A DNA stretch of 12,142 nucleotides, from contig JANQHY010000101.1 in the NCBI GenBank assembly GCA_028282395.1, forward strand, positions 1 through 12,142, read 5' to 3'. Under the pieces are notes generated by a model. It did no database searches and had not been told where the DNA came from. It was given only the letters and a program-made list of their open reading frames with translations. The position numbers and the translations under genes were made by a program. The stretch comes from Gammaproteobacteria bacterium (GTDB lineage Bacteria > Pseudomonadota > Gammaproteobacteria > UBA12402). This document shows, piece by piece, positions 6,091 to 12,142 of the stretch (position 1 is the first letter of the stretch; every line of letters begins with the position of its first letter).

Positions 6091-7827
6091 ATGACTGAAA
6101 CCACCCAACAGAATGAGCGTACAAAACCTGATGATATCCTTTATGGTGTCAACCAGGTCCCCCCTATAGCAAAATTGTTGCTACTCAGTGTGCAGTATGT
6201 GCTTATTATGTCAGTCTACCTGGTAATTGTTGTTATCATCGCAAAATTGGCTCATGCGCCAGTGAGTACGCAAAGTCGGATGGTTAGATTAGCGCTACTT
6301 GCATTGGCATTTTCGACAACATTACAAGCTTTAGGAAAATTTAAACTAGGTTCAGGGTTTTTAGCTGCACCGGTTGTATCGGCTATCTATTTAGAGCCAT
6401 CTATTTTAGCAGTACAGCATGGCGGTCTGGCTGAACTAGCAGGGATGACTATTTTTGCTGGCATAGCCGAAATTATCTTCTCACGATTATTACCATTTAC
6501 TCGCGCACTTTTTCCGCCAGCGGTATGTGGGTTTATCATTATGATTGTTGGCCTACAGTTAGGCTTGACTGGCATTGACAAAGTATTACTGCTGTCGTTA
6601 CATGAGGGCACAAACTCATCAATGTATATAATTTTGGTGCCAGCAGTGATAACACTTACTATTATGATTGGCTTGAGTATATGGTGCAGTGGTTTGGCAC
6701 GTCTTGCCTGTGCCTTCCTCGGTATTGCTATCGGTGCGCTTATTACTGCGATTATTGGTTTCATGCCGGTGGAGAACTACCATATTTTTCAGCAGGCGCA
6801 TTTTATTGCTTGGCCACCACTGCCAGTATTCGATTATCACTTCTCTTTTTCACTTGTCGTAACATTTATTATTGCTGGTATTGCTGCGGCTATTCGCACC
6901 GTTGGGGTGGTGACTACCTGTGAGAAAATTAATAATGCAAATTGGAAGCGGCCTAATATCAAGAATATTGAAGCCGGTGTATTAGCTGATGGAATTGGCA
7001 CAGTTTTTGCTGGCATTCTCGGTGTGCCAGGTACTAGTACGGCACCTTCTTTGGTGGGAATTACTAAAATAACCGGCGTAACCAGTAGGGTGATGGCATT
7101 TGTTGTGGCAATTATCTTGGTTATATTGATGTTCTTGCCAAAATTTGTTGCTTTTTTCTTAATTATGCCTATTCCCGTTGCCGGTGCAGCACTAGTTTTT
7201 ACAGGAAGTTTCATGATTTCTGGCGGTATTCAAATTATGGCATCACGTAATATTGATACAAGAAGTATTTATCTAATTGGTATCTCACTATTAATTGGAT
7301 TAAGTTACAAGATAGTGCCGCAGTTTTACCACCATCTGCCCACATCACTTGAAACGGTTGCGAATTCGATGTTAAGTCTGTCGATTTTTATCGCGGTATG
7401 TTTGACAATTATTTTTAGGATTGGTATTCGTAAGAAATCAGTATTAGCAGTGAATGATCGCTATTTGCCTCATGAAGAACTAGATGGCTTTTTCTTAAAG
7501 TTTGCTGAGAAGTGTGATATTCCCAGTGATACCATTGATCGCGCTAGTCAAACAACAGAGGAGTTGATAAAACTGATTCAAACCAACTTGTCATTGCCAA
7601 CAATTAATATCGAATTAGCATATAATCAAACGGATTTAATAGTTGAGATTGTTTATACAGGTAATAGCGTTGAACTACCGTTGCTTGGTAAGCGTGTTTC
7701 CACCTATTTAGAAGAGGAGGGTTTCTCCTACGGTTTAGCAGATTATTGGAATAATATCTTTCCTGATCATATGGAACAGCGAACGGAAAATAAACGTAAT
7801 GTTGCTAAACTCAAATTTAGCAATTAG
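6091..7827 (+). CDS. NCS2-family nucleobase-type permease with cytosolic C-terminal domain
   Basis: A 578-residue inner-membrane transporter of the xanthine/uracil permease (NCS2) family. It opens with DILYGVNQVPP, the usual N-terminal motif. It then has about 12-14 hydrophobic segments, the conserved GTSTAPSLVGITKITGVTSR block and the GSFMISGGIQIMASRNIDTR block typical of NCS2. In the segment where UraA-type permeases have the substrate-binding Glu, this protein reads AAIRTVGVVTTCEKIN followed by WKRP, as I recall from a subgroup of proteobacterial NCS2 proteins with unknown substrate. After the last membrane segment comes a soluble domain of about 130 residues (447-578), ending KRNVAKLKF, of alpha/beta appearance. 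The ATG at 6091 fits the family start but has a weak Shine-Dalgarno sequence. A GTG at 6043 with AGGA six bases upstream would add 16 mostly hydrophobic residues. The hydrolase gene follows after 37 bases and is probably co-transcribed. Confidence 0.85.
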   Translation: MTETTQQNERTKPDDILYGVNQVPPIAKLLLLSVQYVLIMSVYLVIVVIIAKLAHAPVSTQSRMVRLALLALAFSTTLQALGKFKLGSGFLAAPVVSAIYLEPSILAVQHGGLAELAGMTIFAGIAEIIFSRLLPFTRALFPPAVCGFIIMIVGLQLGLTGIDKVLLLSLHEGTNSSMYIILVPAVITLTIMIGLSIWCSGLARLACAFLGIAIGALITAIIGFMPVENYHIFQQAHFIAWPPLPVFDYHFSFSLVVTFIIAGIAAAIRTVGVVTTCEKINNANWKRPNIKNIEAGVLADGIGTVFAGILGVPGTSTAPSLVGITKITGVTSRVMAFVVAIILVILMFLPKFVAFFLIMPIPVAGAALVFTGSFMISGGIQIMASRNIDTRSIYLIGISLLIGLSYKIVPQFYHHLPTSLETVANSMLSLSIFIAVCLTIIFRIGIRKKSVLAVNDRYLPHEELDGFFLKFAEKCDIPSDTIDRASQTTEELIKLIQTNLSLPTINIELAYNQTDLIVEIVYTGNSVELPLLGKRVSTYLEEEGFSYGLADYWNNIFPDHMEQRTENKRNVAKLKFSN

Positions 7828-7864
7828 CAATATGTCGGTTAATAGTCAATAAGGATTGAAGAGG

Positions 7865-8668
7865 ATGCTAAAAACTATTTTATTTTTCGCGATTATTATT
7901 ATTTTAATTGTTATCGGTTTTTTCTATTTTATGCAGCGTCGTATGCTCTATTTTCCCCAATCGGGCAATCTCGATCCGGCAACTTGGGGCATGGCGCAAA
8001 TGAAACTGGTTGAATTAAAAACAGCCGATAAATTATTATTAGGTGCCTGGTATCGCCCAGCCAGAGATAGCCACTCTCCGACCATCGTCTATTTTCATGG
8101 TAATGCTGGACATATCGGTTACTGGGGAACAGCAATTAATCCCTACATTAACCCTGGTTATGGTCTGCTGCTTTTAGAGTATCGCGGTTATGGCACTAAT
8201 CCGGGCTCTCCGACTGAGAAAGGTTTTTATCTTGATGCGCGAGCTGCAATGGAGTTTCTTAAAAATGAAGGAGTGGCACCGCGGGAAATTGTGCTATTTG
8301 GTGAGTCGTTAGGAAGCGGTGTGGCAGTACAGATGGCGAGTGAATTTCCTGTTGCTGCGGTGATTCTGCAATCACCTTATACATCAATAGTTGATGTGGC
8401 GAGAATTCACTACCCTTTTCTACCTGTGCGTTTGCTGCTCAAAGATCGTTATAATTCGATTAGTAAAATAGAGAAGCTCAAGGCGCCACTATTTATTATC
8501 CATGGTGAGCAGGATGAAATCATTCCGGTCAAACTGGCCGAACAGCTCTATGCAGCCGCACCACAGCCGAAAAAGCTAAAAATTTATCCTAATGCTGGAC
8601 ACAATACGTTGCCTGATCTCTCTGCTGATGTGATCCAGTTTTTATCCGCAACTTTTCCGCCACAGTAA
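7865..8668 (+). CDS. Membrane-anchored alpha/beta hydrolase, BEM46/YfhR-like
   Basis: A 267-residue serine hydrolase with an N-terminal membrane anchor (residues 4-23) followed by QRRMLYFP, the usual start of the BEM46-like family (YfhR, ABHD13). Visible motifs are the oxyanion-hole HGNAGH (78-83), EYRGYG (105-110), the nucleophile elbow GESLGSG (146-152, Ser148), Asp217 in HGEQDEIIP and His246 in NAGHN; the catalytic triad is complete. The substrate is unknown for most of the family; acyl esters or amides at the membrane are likely. The ATG at 7865 is chosen because AAGGA (7851-7855) lies nine bases before it; the frame also allows a TTG at 7856. Being 37 bases behind the NCS2 permease, it probably shares that transcript. 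Confidence 0.9.
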   Translation: MLKTILFFAIIIILIVIGFFYFMQRRMLYFPQSGNLDPATWGMAQMKLVELKTADKLLLGAWYRPARDSHSPTIVYFHGNAGHIGYWGTAINPYINPGYGLLLLEYRGYGTNPGSPTEKGFYLDARAAMEFLKNEGVAPREIVLFGESLGSGVAVQMASEFPVAAVILQSPYTSIVDVARIHYPFLPVRLLLKDRYNSISKIEKLKAPLFIIHGEQDEIIPVKLAEQLYAAAPQPKKLKIYPNAGHNTLPDLSADVIQFLSATFPPQ

Positions 8669-8718
8669 ATATTAGAGGAGAAGCTTGTTTTACTACTTTC
8701 TTTCACTTTCTGTGGGAG

Positions 8719-8738
8719 AGGGGCGAGTATCTTCCCCT
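8719..8738 (+). terminator. Possible terminator hairpin after the hydrolase gene
   Basis: AGGGG (8719-8723) pairs with CCCCT (8734-8738) around a 10-nt loop, about 50 bases after the hydrolase stop. The stem is short and only TTG follows, so support is weak. Confidence 0.25.
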
Positions 8739-8739
8739 T

Positions 8740-8775
8740 GTCATAGCAAGCTCAGCGAAGCAATCCAGTCCTGAC
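8740..8775. repeat. Degenerate dispersed intergenic repeat (GTCATNGC...GAAGCAATCCAG type)
   Basis: The segment begins GTCATAGCAAGC, continues with AGCGAAGCAATCCAG (8754-8768) and ends TCCTGAC. It resembles a short intergenic repeat, GTCATTGCGAGC...GAAGCAATCCAG, that I recall as common in several bacterial genomes, including intracellular ones. Only one copy lies in the window, so the identification is by memory. It occupies part of the 166-base gap 8669-8834, where no gene was seen. Confidence 0.45.
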
Positions 8776-8834
8776 GTTTGTATTCACACTGTTGCTGTAT
8801 CGTGTCGGTGCTCTACACCTCGCAGCGATGTTAA

Positions 8835-9203
8835 TTATTGAGCATTGGTAAAACTTTTTTGGCGAATGACCCAGCACTGGTTAATTTTTAGTAGGGTAAT
8901 ACAGTCACTATAGTAATCATGGTCGACAAGCACACGGGCGTTAACTGCTGCTAGGTCGCCATGTAGCTGTATGGTTGTAATTTTTTTATCATAGGTTCTC
9001 TCTTGCAGATTGGCAGCGCTTTTTGCTGTTTTTACCCGTGCGATAAACTGTTCAAGGTTGATTTCAACGTAGTTGCCATCAATATTGCCAGTGATTTTAG
9101 CATCATGATGAAAAGCGCGTTTGATGCGTGTTTCATCTGCTTCATAAGTACCGATAAAGTAGTCTTCAATGACAGCTTGTATTGCTACAATATCATCATT
9201 CAT
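8835..9203 (-). CDS. NTF2/SnoaL-like (putative lumazine-binding type) protein
   Basis: A 122-residue cytoplasmic protein with the pattern of the NTF2-like cone fold. There is an N-terminal helix (IVAIQAVIEDYFIGTYEAD, about 5-23), then FHHDAKITG (31-39), a middle helix around EQFIARVKTA, and three C-terminal strands, ending with DHDYYSDCITLLKINQCWVIRQKSF. This matches small SnoaL/DUF4440 or lumazine-binding-like proteins, which act as isomerases, ligand binders or unknown accessory proteins; the substrate cannot be told. The start at 9203 is favoured because GGGAGA lies seven bases upstream. An ATG at 9221 and a TTG at 9236 are in frame, but the latter would run into the palindrome at 9235-9279. 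It is divergent from the MerR-type regulator, which very likely controls it. Confidence 0.8.
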   Translation of the reverse strand: MNDDIVAIQAVIEDYFIGTYEADETRIKRAFHHDAKITGNIDGNYVEINLEQFIARVKTAKSAANLQERTYDKKITTIQLHGDLAAVNARVLVDHDYYSDCITLLKINQCWVIRQKSFTNAQ

Positions 9204-9234
9204 TACTGTTCTCCCAAACATTGTCGCCTTGGCC

Positions 9235-9279
9235 AATATCTACTTAAATTGTAGATATTCTACAATTTAAGTAGATATT
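9235..9279. promoter_or_regulatory. 45-bp palindrome (two 21-bp arms, 3-bp centre) between divergent genes, probable operator
   Basis: Positions 9235-9255 and 9259-9279 are perfect inverted copies of each other around TAT (9256-9258). Each arm also holds a smaller dyad: TCTACTTAAATTGTAGA (9239-9255) and TCTACAATTTAAGTAGA (9259-9275), with centres 20 bp apart, about two helical turns. This gives four TCTAC/GTAGA half-sites on a symmetric array between the NTF2-like gene and the MerR-type gene. On each strand, TTGTAG and GATATT can be read 19 bp apart, the long spacing typical of MerR-controlled promoters, with one dyad in the spacer. The palindrome has no T-run and precedes both genes, so a terminator role is unlikely. 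Confidence 0.75.
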
Positions 9280-9288
9280 AAACGCAAA

Positions 9289-9317
9289 TTGAAATTTTTT
9301 CAACAATTGGTTATTCT
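9289..9317 (+). promoter_or_regulatory. Sigma70-type promoter of the MerR-family gene
   Basis: TTGAAA (9289-9294) and TATTCT (9312-9317) are separated by 17 bases, with transcription expected near 9324. The -35 box is part of a small dyad, TTGAAA/TTTCAA (9289-9294 and 9298-9303). The large palindrome ends ten bases upstream of this -35 box. Confidence 0.5.
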
Positions 9318-9356
9318 GTGTATGAAAGAGTACTGCCCTATTTAAGGTGTTGTAAA

Positions 9357-9665
9357 ATGAAACAAATTTCAAAAAATTACATGGATGAGCTCGAATTTTT
9401 AACAAAGTTAGTTGTTGGGATTGGCGAGGTTGCCGAAATTACCGGTATTCCAATGCGGCAGATACGCTATTGGGAAGAGAAAGGCATTATACAGTCGCTT
9501 GCTTCAGGCCAGTCAACAACACGCCGTTATGACTATCAAGCCATTAAGAAAATGATTTTAATAAAAGAGCTGCTTGATGAGGGCTATACCCTCAAGGCTG
9601 CCACAGAGAAGCTGCAAGCAAGAATAGCTAAACTTGACTCGGCATTTAGCAAGCTGAAAAAGTAA
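9357..9665 (+). CDS. Short MerR-family transcriptional regulator
   Basis: A 102-residue DNA-binding protein. The winged helix-turn-helix of the MerR family is plain: VGIGEVAEITGIPMRQIRYWEEKGII (20-45), then the wing TTRRYDY (54-60), IKKMILIKELLDEGYTLKAA (63-82), and a short C-terminal helix (83-102) likely to form the dimerisation coiled coil. No effector-binding domain and no metal-binding cysteines are present, so it resembles the GlnR/TnrA type of short MerR proteins rather than metal sensors. ATG 9357 with AAGG (9344-9347) nine bases upstream is preferred; a GTG at 9318 is in frame but would overlap the -10 end and adds 13 unrelated residues. The large palindrome upstream is its probable binding site, giving autoregulation and control of the divergent NTF2-like gene. 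Confidence 0.88.
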   Translation: MKQISKNYMDELEFLTKLVVGIGEVAEITGIPMRQIRYWEEKGIIQSLASGQSTTRRYDYQAIKKMILIKELLDEGYTLKAATEKLQARIAKLDSAFSKLKK

Positions 9666-9732
9666 TACACTACGCCAACGAGCTTTTGCCCTGTCCTATT
9701 AATAGTGAAAGCTATGCGTACTACAATGGCTT

Positions 9733-9987
9733 TTATTTAATGGCTTTGCTGATTTTATCAATTGATGAGTGTGCAGCGGCGGCCATAGCATTTTTACAGT
9801 TTTCCGTTTCACCCATCTTATGTGGATTAGCGGCGCACTCTTTGATCATTGATTCACGTGCACTGTCGTGCTTTCTGTACCATTCGACACTACGGGTGCC
9901 ATCAAAGCAGCCTGCTACGAGTAGTGTGGCCGCGAGTACTATAATACTGTTGCGCAGTAATGTCAGTTTAGAGATCTTTGTTTTCAT
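9733..9987 (-). CDS. EexN-like small lipoprotein
   Basis: An 84-residue precursor with a basic N-terminus, hydrophobic core and a lipobox LVAGC with the lipidated Cys27. The mature part has SVEWYRKH (33-40), an acidic/basic stretch and two further cysteines (51 and 64) in KECAANP and TENCKNA, a pattern typical of EexN-family lipoproteins. The family is named after entry-exclusion proteins of conjugative systems, but many chromosomal members have no known role. No transfer genes are seen nearby. The ATG at 9987 is chosen because GAGGAT sits at normal distance before it; an ATG at 10005 is in frame with weaker support. A good promoter lies upstream (10027-10055). It converges with the MerR gene; the 67 bases between them show no clear terminator. 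Confidence 0.82.
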   Translation of the reverse strand: MKTKISKLTLLRNSIIVLAATLLVAGCFDGTRSVEWYRKHDSARESMIKECAANPHKMGETENCKNAMAAAAHSSIDKISKAIK

Positions 9988-10026
9988 CAAGGTATCCTCA
10001 TTCATTATTCAGTCCAGTTAACGATA

Positions 10027-10055
10027 ATCGTAGAGTAACTTGCTGGGGCTGTCAA
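10027..10055 (-). promoter_or_regulatory. Promoter of the EexN-like lipoprotein gene
   Basis: On the minus strand TTGACA (10055-10050) is followed after 17 bases by TACGAT (10032-10027, 4 of 6 to TATAAT). Transcription would start near 10020, about 33 bases before the ATG. Confidence 0.5.
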
Positions 10056-10077
10056 ATGCACGAGTGTGAGCATACGC

Positions 10078-10083
10078 TATACT
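10078..10083 (+). promoter_or_regulatory. Candidate -10 box of msrB
   Basis: TATACT (10078-10083) matches 5 of 6 positions of the -10 consensus, 31 bases before the msrB start. No good -35 box is found 16-18 bases upstream. Confidence 0.3.
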
Positions 10084-10114
10084 TATTCATATAAACATTT
10101 TATGGTTAAAGAAA

Positions 10115-10657
10115 GTGTTGAGACGATATAAATGGTTAGTTGGATTGCTGTTGCTGACCACCTTGCTGTTTTCAGGGTTAGCGCTTGCGCGTGACTATAG
10201 TGTTAATCTCACGCCTGCGCAGATTAAAGCCAAGTTAACACCAATGCAATATGCCGTTACGCAGAAGGGTAAAACTGAGAAGCCATTCGCCAATAAGTAT
10301 TGGAATCACTATGAGCCTGGTATCTATGTCGATGTGGTTTCTGGCGAGCCTTTGTTTAGTTCGCTTGATCAATATGACTCGAAGACCGGCTGGCCAAGCT
10401 TCACGAAGCCGATTGATATGAAATATATTCAAATGCGCGATGATTACAAACTTCTATTCATTCGCCGCACAGAGTTACTCTCAACCTATGGCGGCTCCCA
10501 TTTAGGGCATGTTTTTAATGATGGTCCAGCACCAACAGGTAAACGCTACTGCATTAATTCTGCGGCACTACGTTTTATTCCCGTTGATAAGATGGCACAG
10601 GAGGGTTACGGTGAGTATCTTCTGAAGTTTAATCAACAAAGCCAGCACGCAAAGTAA
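10115..10657 (+). CDS. msrB: Exported peptide methionine-R-sulfoxide reductase
   Basis: MsrB reduces methionine-R-sulfoxide in oxidised proteins. The 180-residue precursor has a signal peptide (RRYKW, then a Leu-rich core to about 22, likely cleavage after ALA at 23-25), so the enzyme works in the periplasm. The domain resembles the MsrB part of Neisseria Pil[16 protein letters not shown] (69-83), GWPSF (92-96), [11 protein letters not shown] (128-138) and [11 protein letters not shown] (145-154) with the catalytic Cys146. Cys146 is the only cysteine of the whole protein. The two CxxC zinc pairs are absent, and the position just before GWPSF, where PilB has the recycling Cys, is Thr91. Turnover would thus need direct reduction by an external partner. 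The start is GTG 10115 (or TTG 10118); no in-frame ATG exists nearby and the Shine-Dalgarno sequence is poor. Confidence 0.93.
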   Translation: MLRRYKWLVGLLLLTTLLFSGLALARDYSVNLTPAQIKAKLTPMQYAVTQKGKTEKPFANKYWNHYEPGIYVDVVSGEPLFSSLDQYDSKTGWPSFTKPIDMKYIQMRDDYKLLFIRRTELLSTYGGSHLGHVFNDGPAPTGKRYCINSAALRFIPVDKMAQEGYGEYLLKFNQQSQHAK

Positions 10658-10720
10658 TATGCTCACACAGTTGTATTCTAGTGATAGAGTATTTTCTATG
10701 ATGCGTAATTGTTGTAGAAT

Positions 10721-11797
10721 TTAGAACTTAAACCAGGAGCAACAAGTGTCCTCATGATCTGGCTTGTTGTTATTATTGATTAGCTCTGTGACATCATCAT
10801 TGCTATACCCCAACAAACTGCTGGGTACATCCGTCAGCTGTGTTCCATTTTTTGATGATGATAAGTCGGAGTCAATATTATTCGGCAAATTTTTATTATC
10901 ATAATAGTTGGTCGTTGCGTCATTGTCATTATTCCAATAATTTTTGTCTTTAAGGCTTCCAAGTATTTTCATACTGTCATTATTCGTCTCATTATCTGGT
11001 GCTGCATTATAGGTGCTTTTATGTCTATCCCTTATAGATTCGGTGTTTTTTGCATTGACGTCATCTTTTCCGCTCCAGAGCTTTTTCCAGAGTTTTGTAG
11101 GCCAGTGGATAAATGTATTGGCTAGGAAGGAGGCTCCAACCGCTGCCGAGCAGAAAGCTGCAATTCCCTCTAATATTAAGCCTACTTTTGCGCCTATTGC
11201 TGCGAATGCAGTAAGAATTGCTGCAGGTTTCATAATCGCGCCGTATAGGCCAGCCATAAATAGGCCAACAGGAGGAAATAAAATAGACAAGGCAACAAGA
11301 CCGCCTATGAGAAGGACTGAGATGGCCACGCCTACAACTTTTTCAGTGGTGGATAATTTATTTCCACGCAAGTTTCTTAGAATGTAAAGAGGGTATGAGA
11401 TAGGCAAGCAGAGGAAATTCCAAATAAGCTTTGGAATAAAATTTGTAAAAATTCCAAGAGCGCCGGTTAGGAGTATCCCTAGTTTTGAAAGTTTTGCCTT
11501 CTTTGGATGTTTCCATAAATTGTAAAGTTGGAAGAAGATATAGACGGGCTCAATAAATGGCCGTAACAACGGTGATCTGCGGTTAAACATAGCCATTGCA
11601 GAGTTTTTAGACAGTTTATCATTTGAAAGTAATTTCGTAACGTCTTTTGACAAAAGAGTAGGTGTTGAGGGGATTAAAAGTCTTTTTAGCTCATTCCAGA
11701 TACTTTCCTTCTTTGTCAACTTTAATATTGGTAATGGGTTATTGTTAAAATACTGTCTAATAGCATACTCATAATTGTCTTGTTTAATCGAATACAT
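10721..11797 (-). CDS. Unrecognised membrane protein with Asn/Asp-rich polar tail
   Basis: I do not recognise this 358-residue protein. Its parts are: a polar N-terminal region (1-75, with a basic patch at 28-40), a hydrophobic hairpin-like region (about 105-140), a strongly hydrophobic stretch (about 153-188) and a small-residue-rich segment (190-230) ending at HWPTKLWKKLW. A hydrophilic tail (243-358) follows, very rich in Asn, Asp, Ser and Lys, ending DHEDTCCSWFKF with adjacent Cys352/353. No signal peptide is present. The gene is visibly richer in A/T and in Asn/Lys codons than the arc operon. ATG 11797 has AGAGGG about five bases upstream. The layout (internal hydrophobic segments plus a disordered tail, isolated low-GC gene) recalls secreted effectors of intracellular bacteria, but this is only an inference. 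Confidence 0.8.
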   Translation of the reverse strand: MYSIKQDNYEYAIRQYFNNNPLPILKLTKKESIWNELKRLLIPSTPTLLSKDVTKLLSNDKLSKNSAMAMFNRRSPLLRPFIEPVYIFFQLYNLWKHPKKAKLSKLGILLTGALGIFTNFIPKLIWNFLCLPISYPLYILRNLRGNKLSTTEKVVGVAISVLLIGGLVALSILFPPVGLFMAGLYGAIMKPAAILTAFAAIGAKVGLILEGIAAFCSAAVGASFLANTFIHWPTKLWKKLWSGKDDVNAKNTESIRDRHKSTYNAAPDNETNNDSMKILGSLKDKNYWNNDNDATTNYYDNKNLPNNIDSDLSSSKNGTQLTDVPSSLLGYSNDDVTELINNNNKPDHEDTCCSWFKF

Positions 11798-11861
11798 ATT
11801 ACCCTCTTAAAATTTATATAATATATTACAACTTTATTGTATAAGTATTACTTTACATAAA

Positions 11862-11890
11862 ATTATATCTTATAGCAAGCATTTTGCTAA
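11862..11890 (-). promoter_or_regulatory. Promoter and dyad upstream of the membrane protein gene
   Basis: On the minus strand TTAGCA (11890-11885, 4 of 6 to TTGACA) is followed after 17 bases by a perfect TATAAT (11867-11862). A dyad TAGCAA/TTGCTA (11873-11878 and 11884-11889) overlaps the -35 box and spacer and could be an operator. The gap 11798-12022 is A/T-rich and shows nothing else. Confidence 0.45.
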
Positions 11891-12022
11891 AATATGACCA
11901 AATAATTTACAATATTGATCGGTAAAGACCCTAACAATTTGAATAATATTATTTATTATTTTAGGCTTGGCTAGTATGTTAGAGGAGTTAAGTTATTGAA
12001 TATAAGAAAAGGCCTTCTTTGC

Positions 12023-12142
12023 TTAGGAGTGTATCGGCATTTTAATTGCCTTGCGCTTGATAGGCTCTATAGCTTCTTCAATAAATTGTTGCACCTTGGC
12101 GCCTTTATAGAGGATTGAGCTCTCGGTGCGAATATACTTCTG
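12023..12142 (-). CDS. C-terminal end of an unidentified gene (5' part outside window)
   Basis: The minus strand has an open frame from the window edge to TAA at 12025-12023, giving 39 residues that begin QKYIRTESSILYKGAK and end with KMPIHS. The piece is basic and helix-like (VQQFIEEAIEPIKRKAIK). It is too short to identify. Codon use looks normal and base composition rises in GC compared with the preceding gap, which supports a real gene end, but with low certainty. Confidence 0.4.
   Translation of the reverse strand, partial: QKYIRTESSILYKGAKVQQFIEEAIEPIKRKAIKMPIHS

Noticed and set aside
6387..7214. Two open frames of 125 codons each on the minus strand inside the NCS2 gene.
   Set aside because: They mirror the permease codons (many Pro, Ala, Ile, Thr), have no family pattern and no ribosome site, and are fully covered by the real gene.
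9237..9277. Likeness of the TCTAC...GTAGAT dyads to Cas12a (type V-A) CRISPR direct repeats.
   Set aside because: The two copies are in opposite orientation and touch each other, there are no spacers of 25-35 bases, no further repeats and no cas genes. An operator explains the symmetry better.
9686..10021. Open frame of 111 codons on the plus strand across the EexN-like gene.
   Set aside because: The minus-strand frame has a clear lipobox signal peptide and family pattern; the plus frame has neither.
10681..10720. Possible terminator between msrB and the convergent membrane protein gene.
   Set aside because: Only a 5-bp A/T stem (ATAGA/TCTAT) was found, without a T-run; this is too weak to list.
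11013..11387. Open frame of 124 codons on the plus strand opposite the orphan membrane protein gene.
   Set aside because: It is antisense to the hydrophobic part of the minus-strand gene, which has a better start, ribosome site and promoter.

Overview
The window looks like a chromosomal stretch of a gammaproteobacterium with moderate to low GC. The ornithine carbamoyltransferase reads very much like E. coli ArgF, the transporter like enterobacterial AdiC, and several small exported proteins (an EexN-type lipoprotein, a PilB-type MsrB) have Gram-negative signal peptides. The EexN-like lipoprotein and a membrane protein with a polar tail would fit a host-associated lineage such as Legionellales, but no taxonomic marker is present and that placement is a guess.

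Layout. 2-448 (+): C-terminal end of a long acidic protein containing an ~80-residue degenerate repeat. 449-753: regulatory region with a 7-bp dyad and an ArgR-box-like sequence. 754-5239 (+): a tight arginine deiminase operon, arcA-arcC-arcB-(AdiC-like antiporter). 5399-5875 (+): a small exported protein with four cysteines and its own good promoter. 6091-8668 (+): an NCS2-family permease with a cytosolic C-terminal domain, then a membrane-anchored BEM46-like alpha/beta hydrolase. 8669-8834: intergenic with a degenerate dispersed repeat. 8835-9203 (-) and 9357-9665 (+): a divergent pair, an NTF2/SnoaL-like protein and a short MerR-family regulator, separated by a 45-bp palindrome with perfect 21-bp arms. 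9733-9987 (-): an EexN-like lipoprotein. 10115-10657 (+): an exported MsrB with a single cysteine. 10721-11797 (-): an unrecognised A/T-rich membrane protein with an Asn/Asp-rich tail. 12023-12142 (-): the C-terminal end of another gene.

How the genes work together. ArcA converts arginine to citrulline and ammonia, ArcB splits citrulline with phosphate to ornithine and carbamoyl phosphate, and ArcC makes ATP from carbamoyl phosphate. The AdiC-like antiporter would import arginine in exchange for a product, most simply ornithine. The system gives ATP and ammonia (acid neutralisation). The rest of the window is a set of small, mostly independent envelope and regulatory units. The most striking non-coding signal is the palindrome at 9235-9279, probably the operator of the MerR/NTF2-like pair. 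A second inverted repeat at 5980/6037 overlaps both a consensus -10 box and a Shine-Dalgarno-like sequence upstream of the NCS2 permease.
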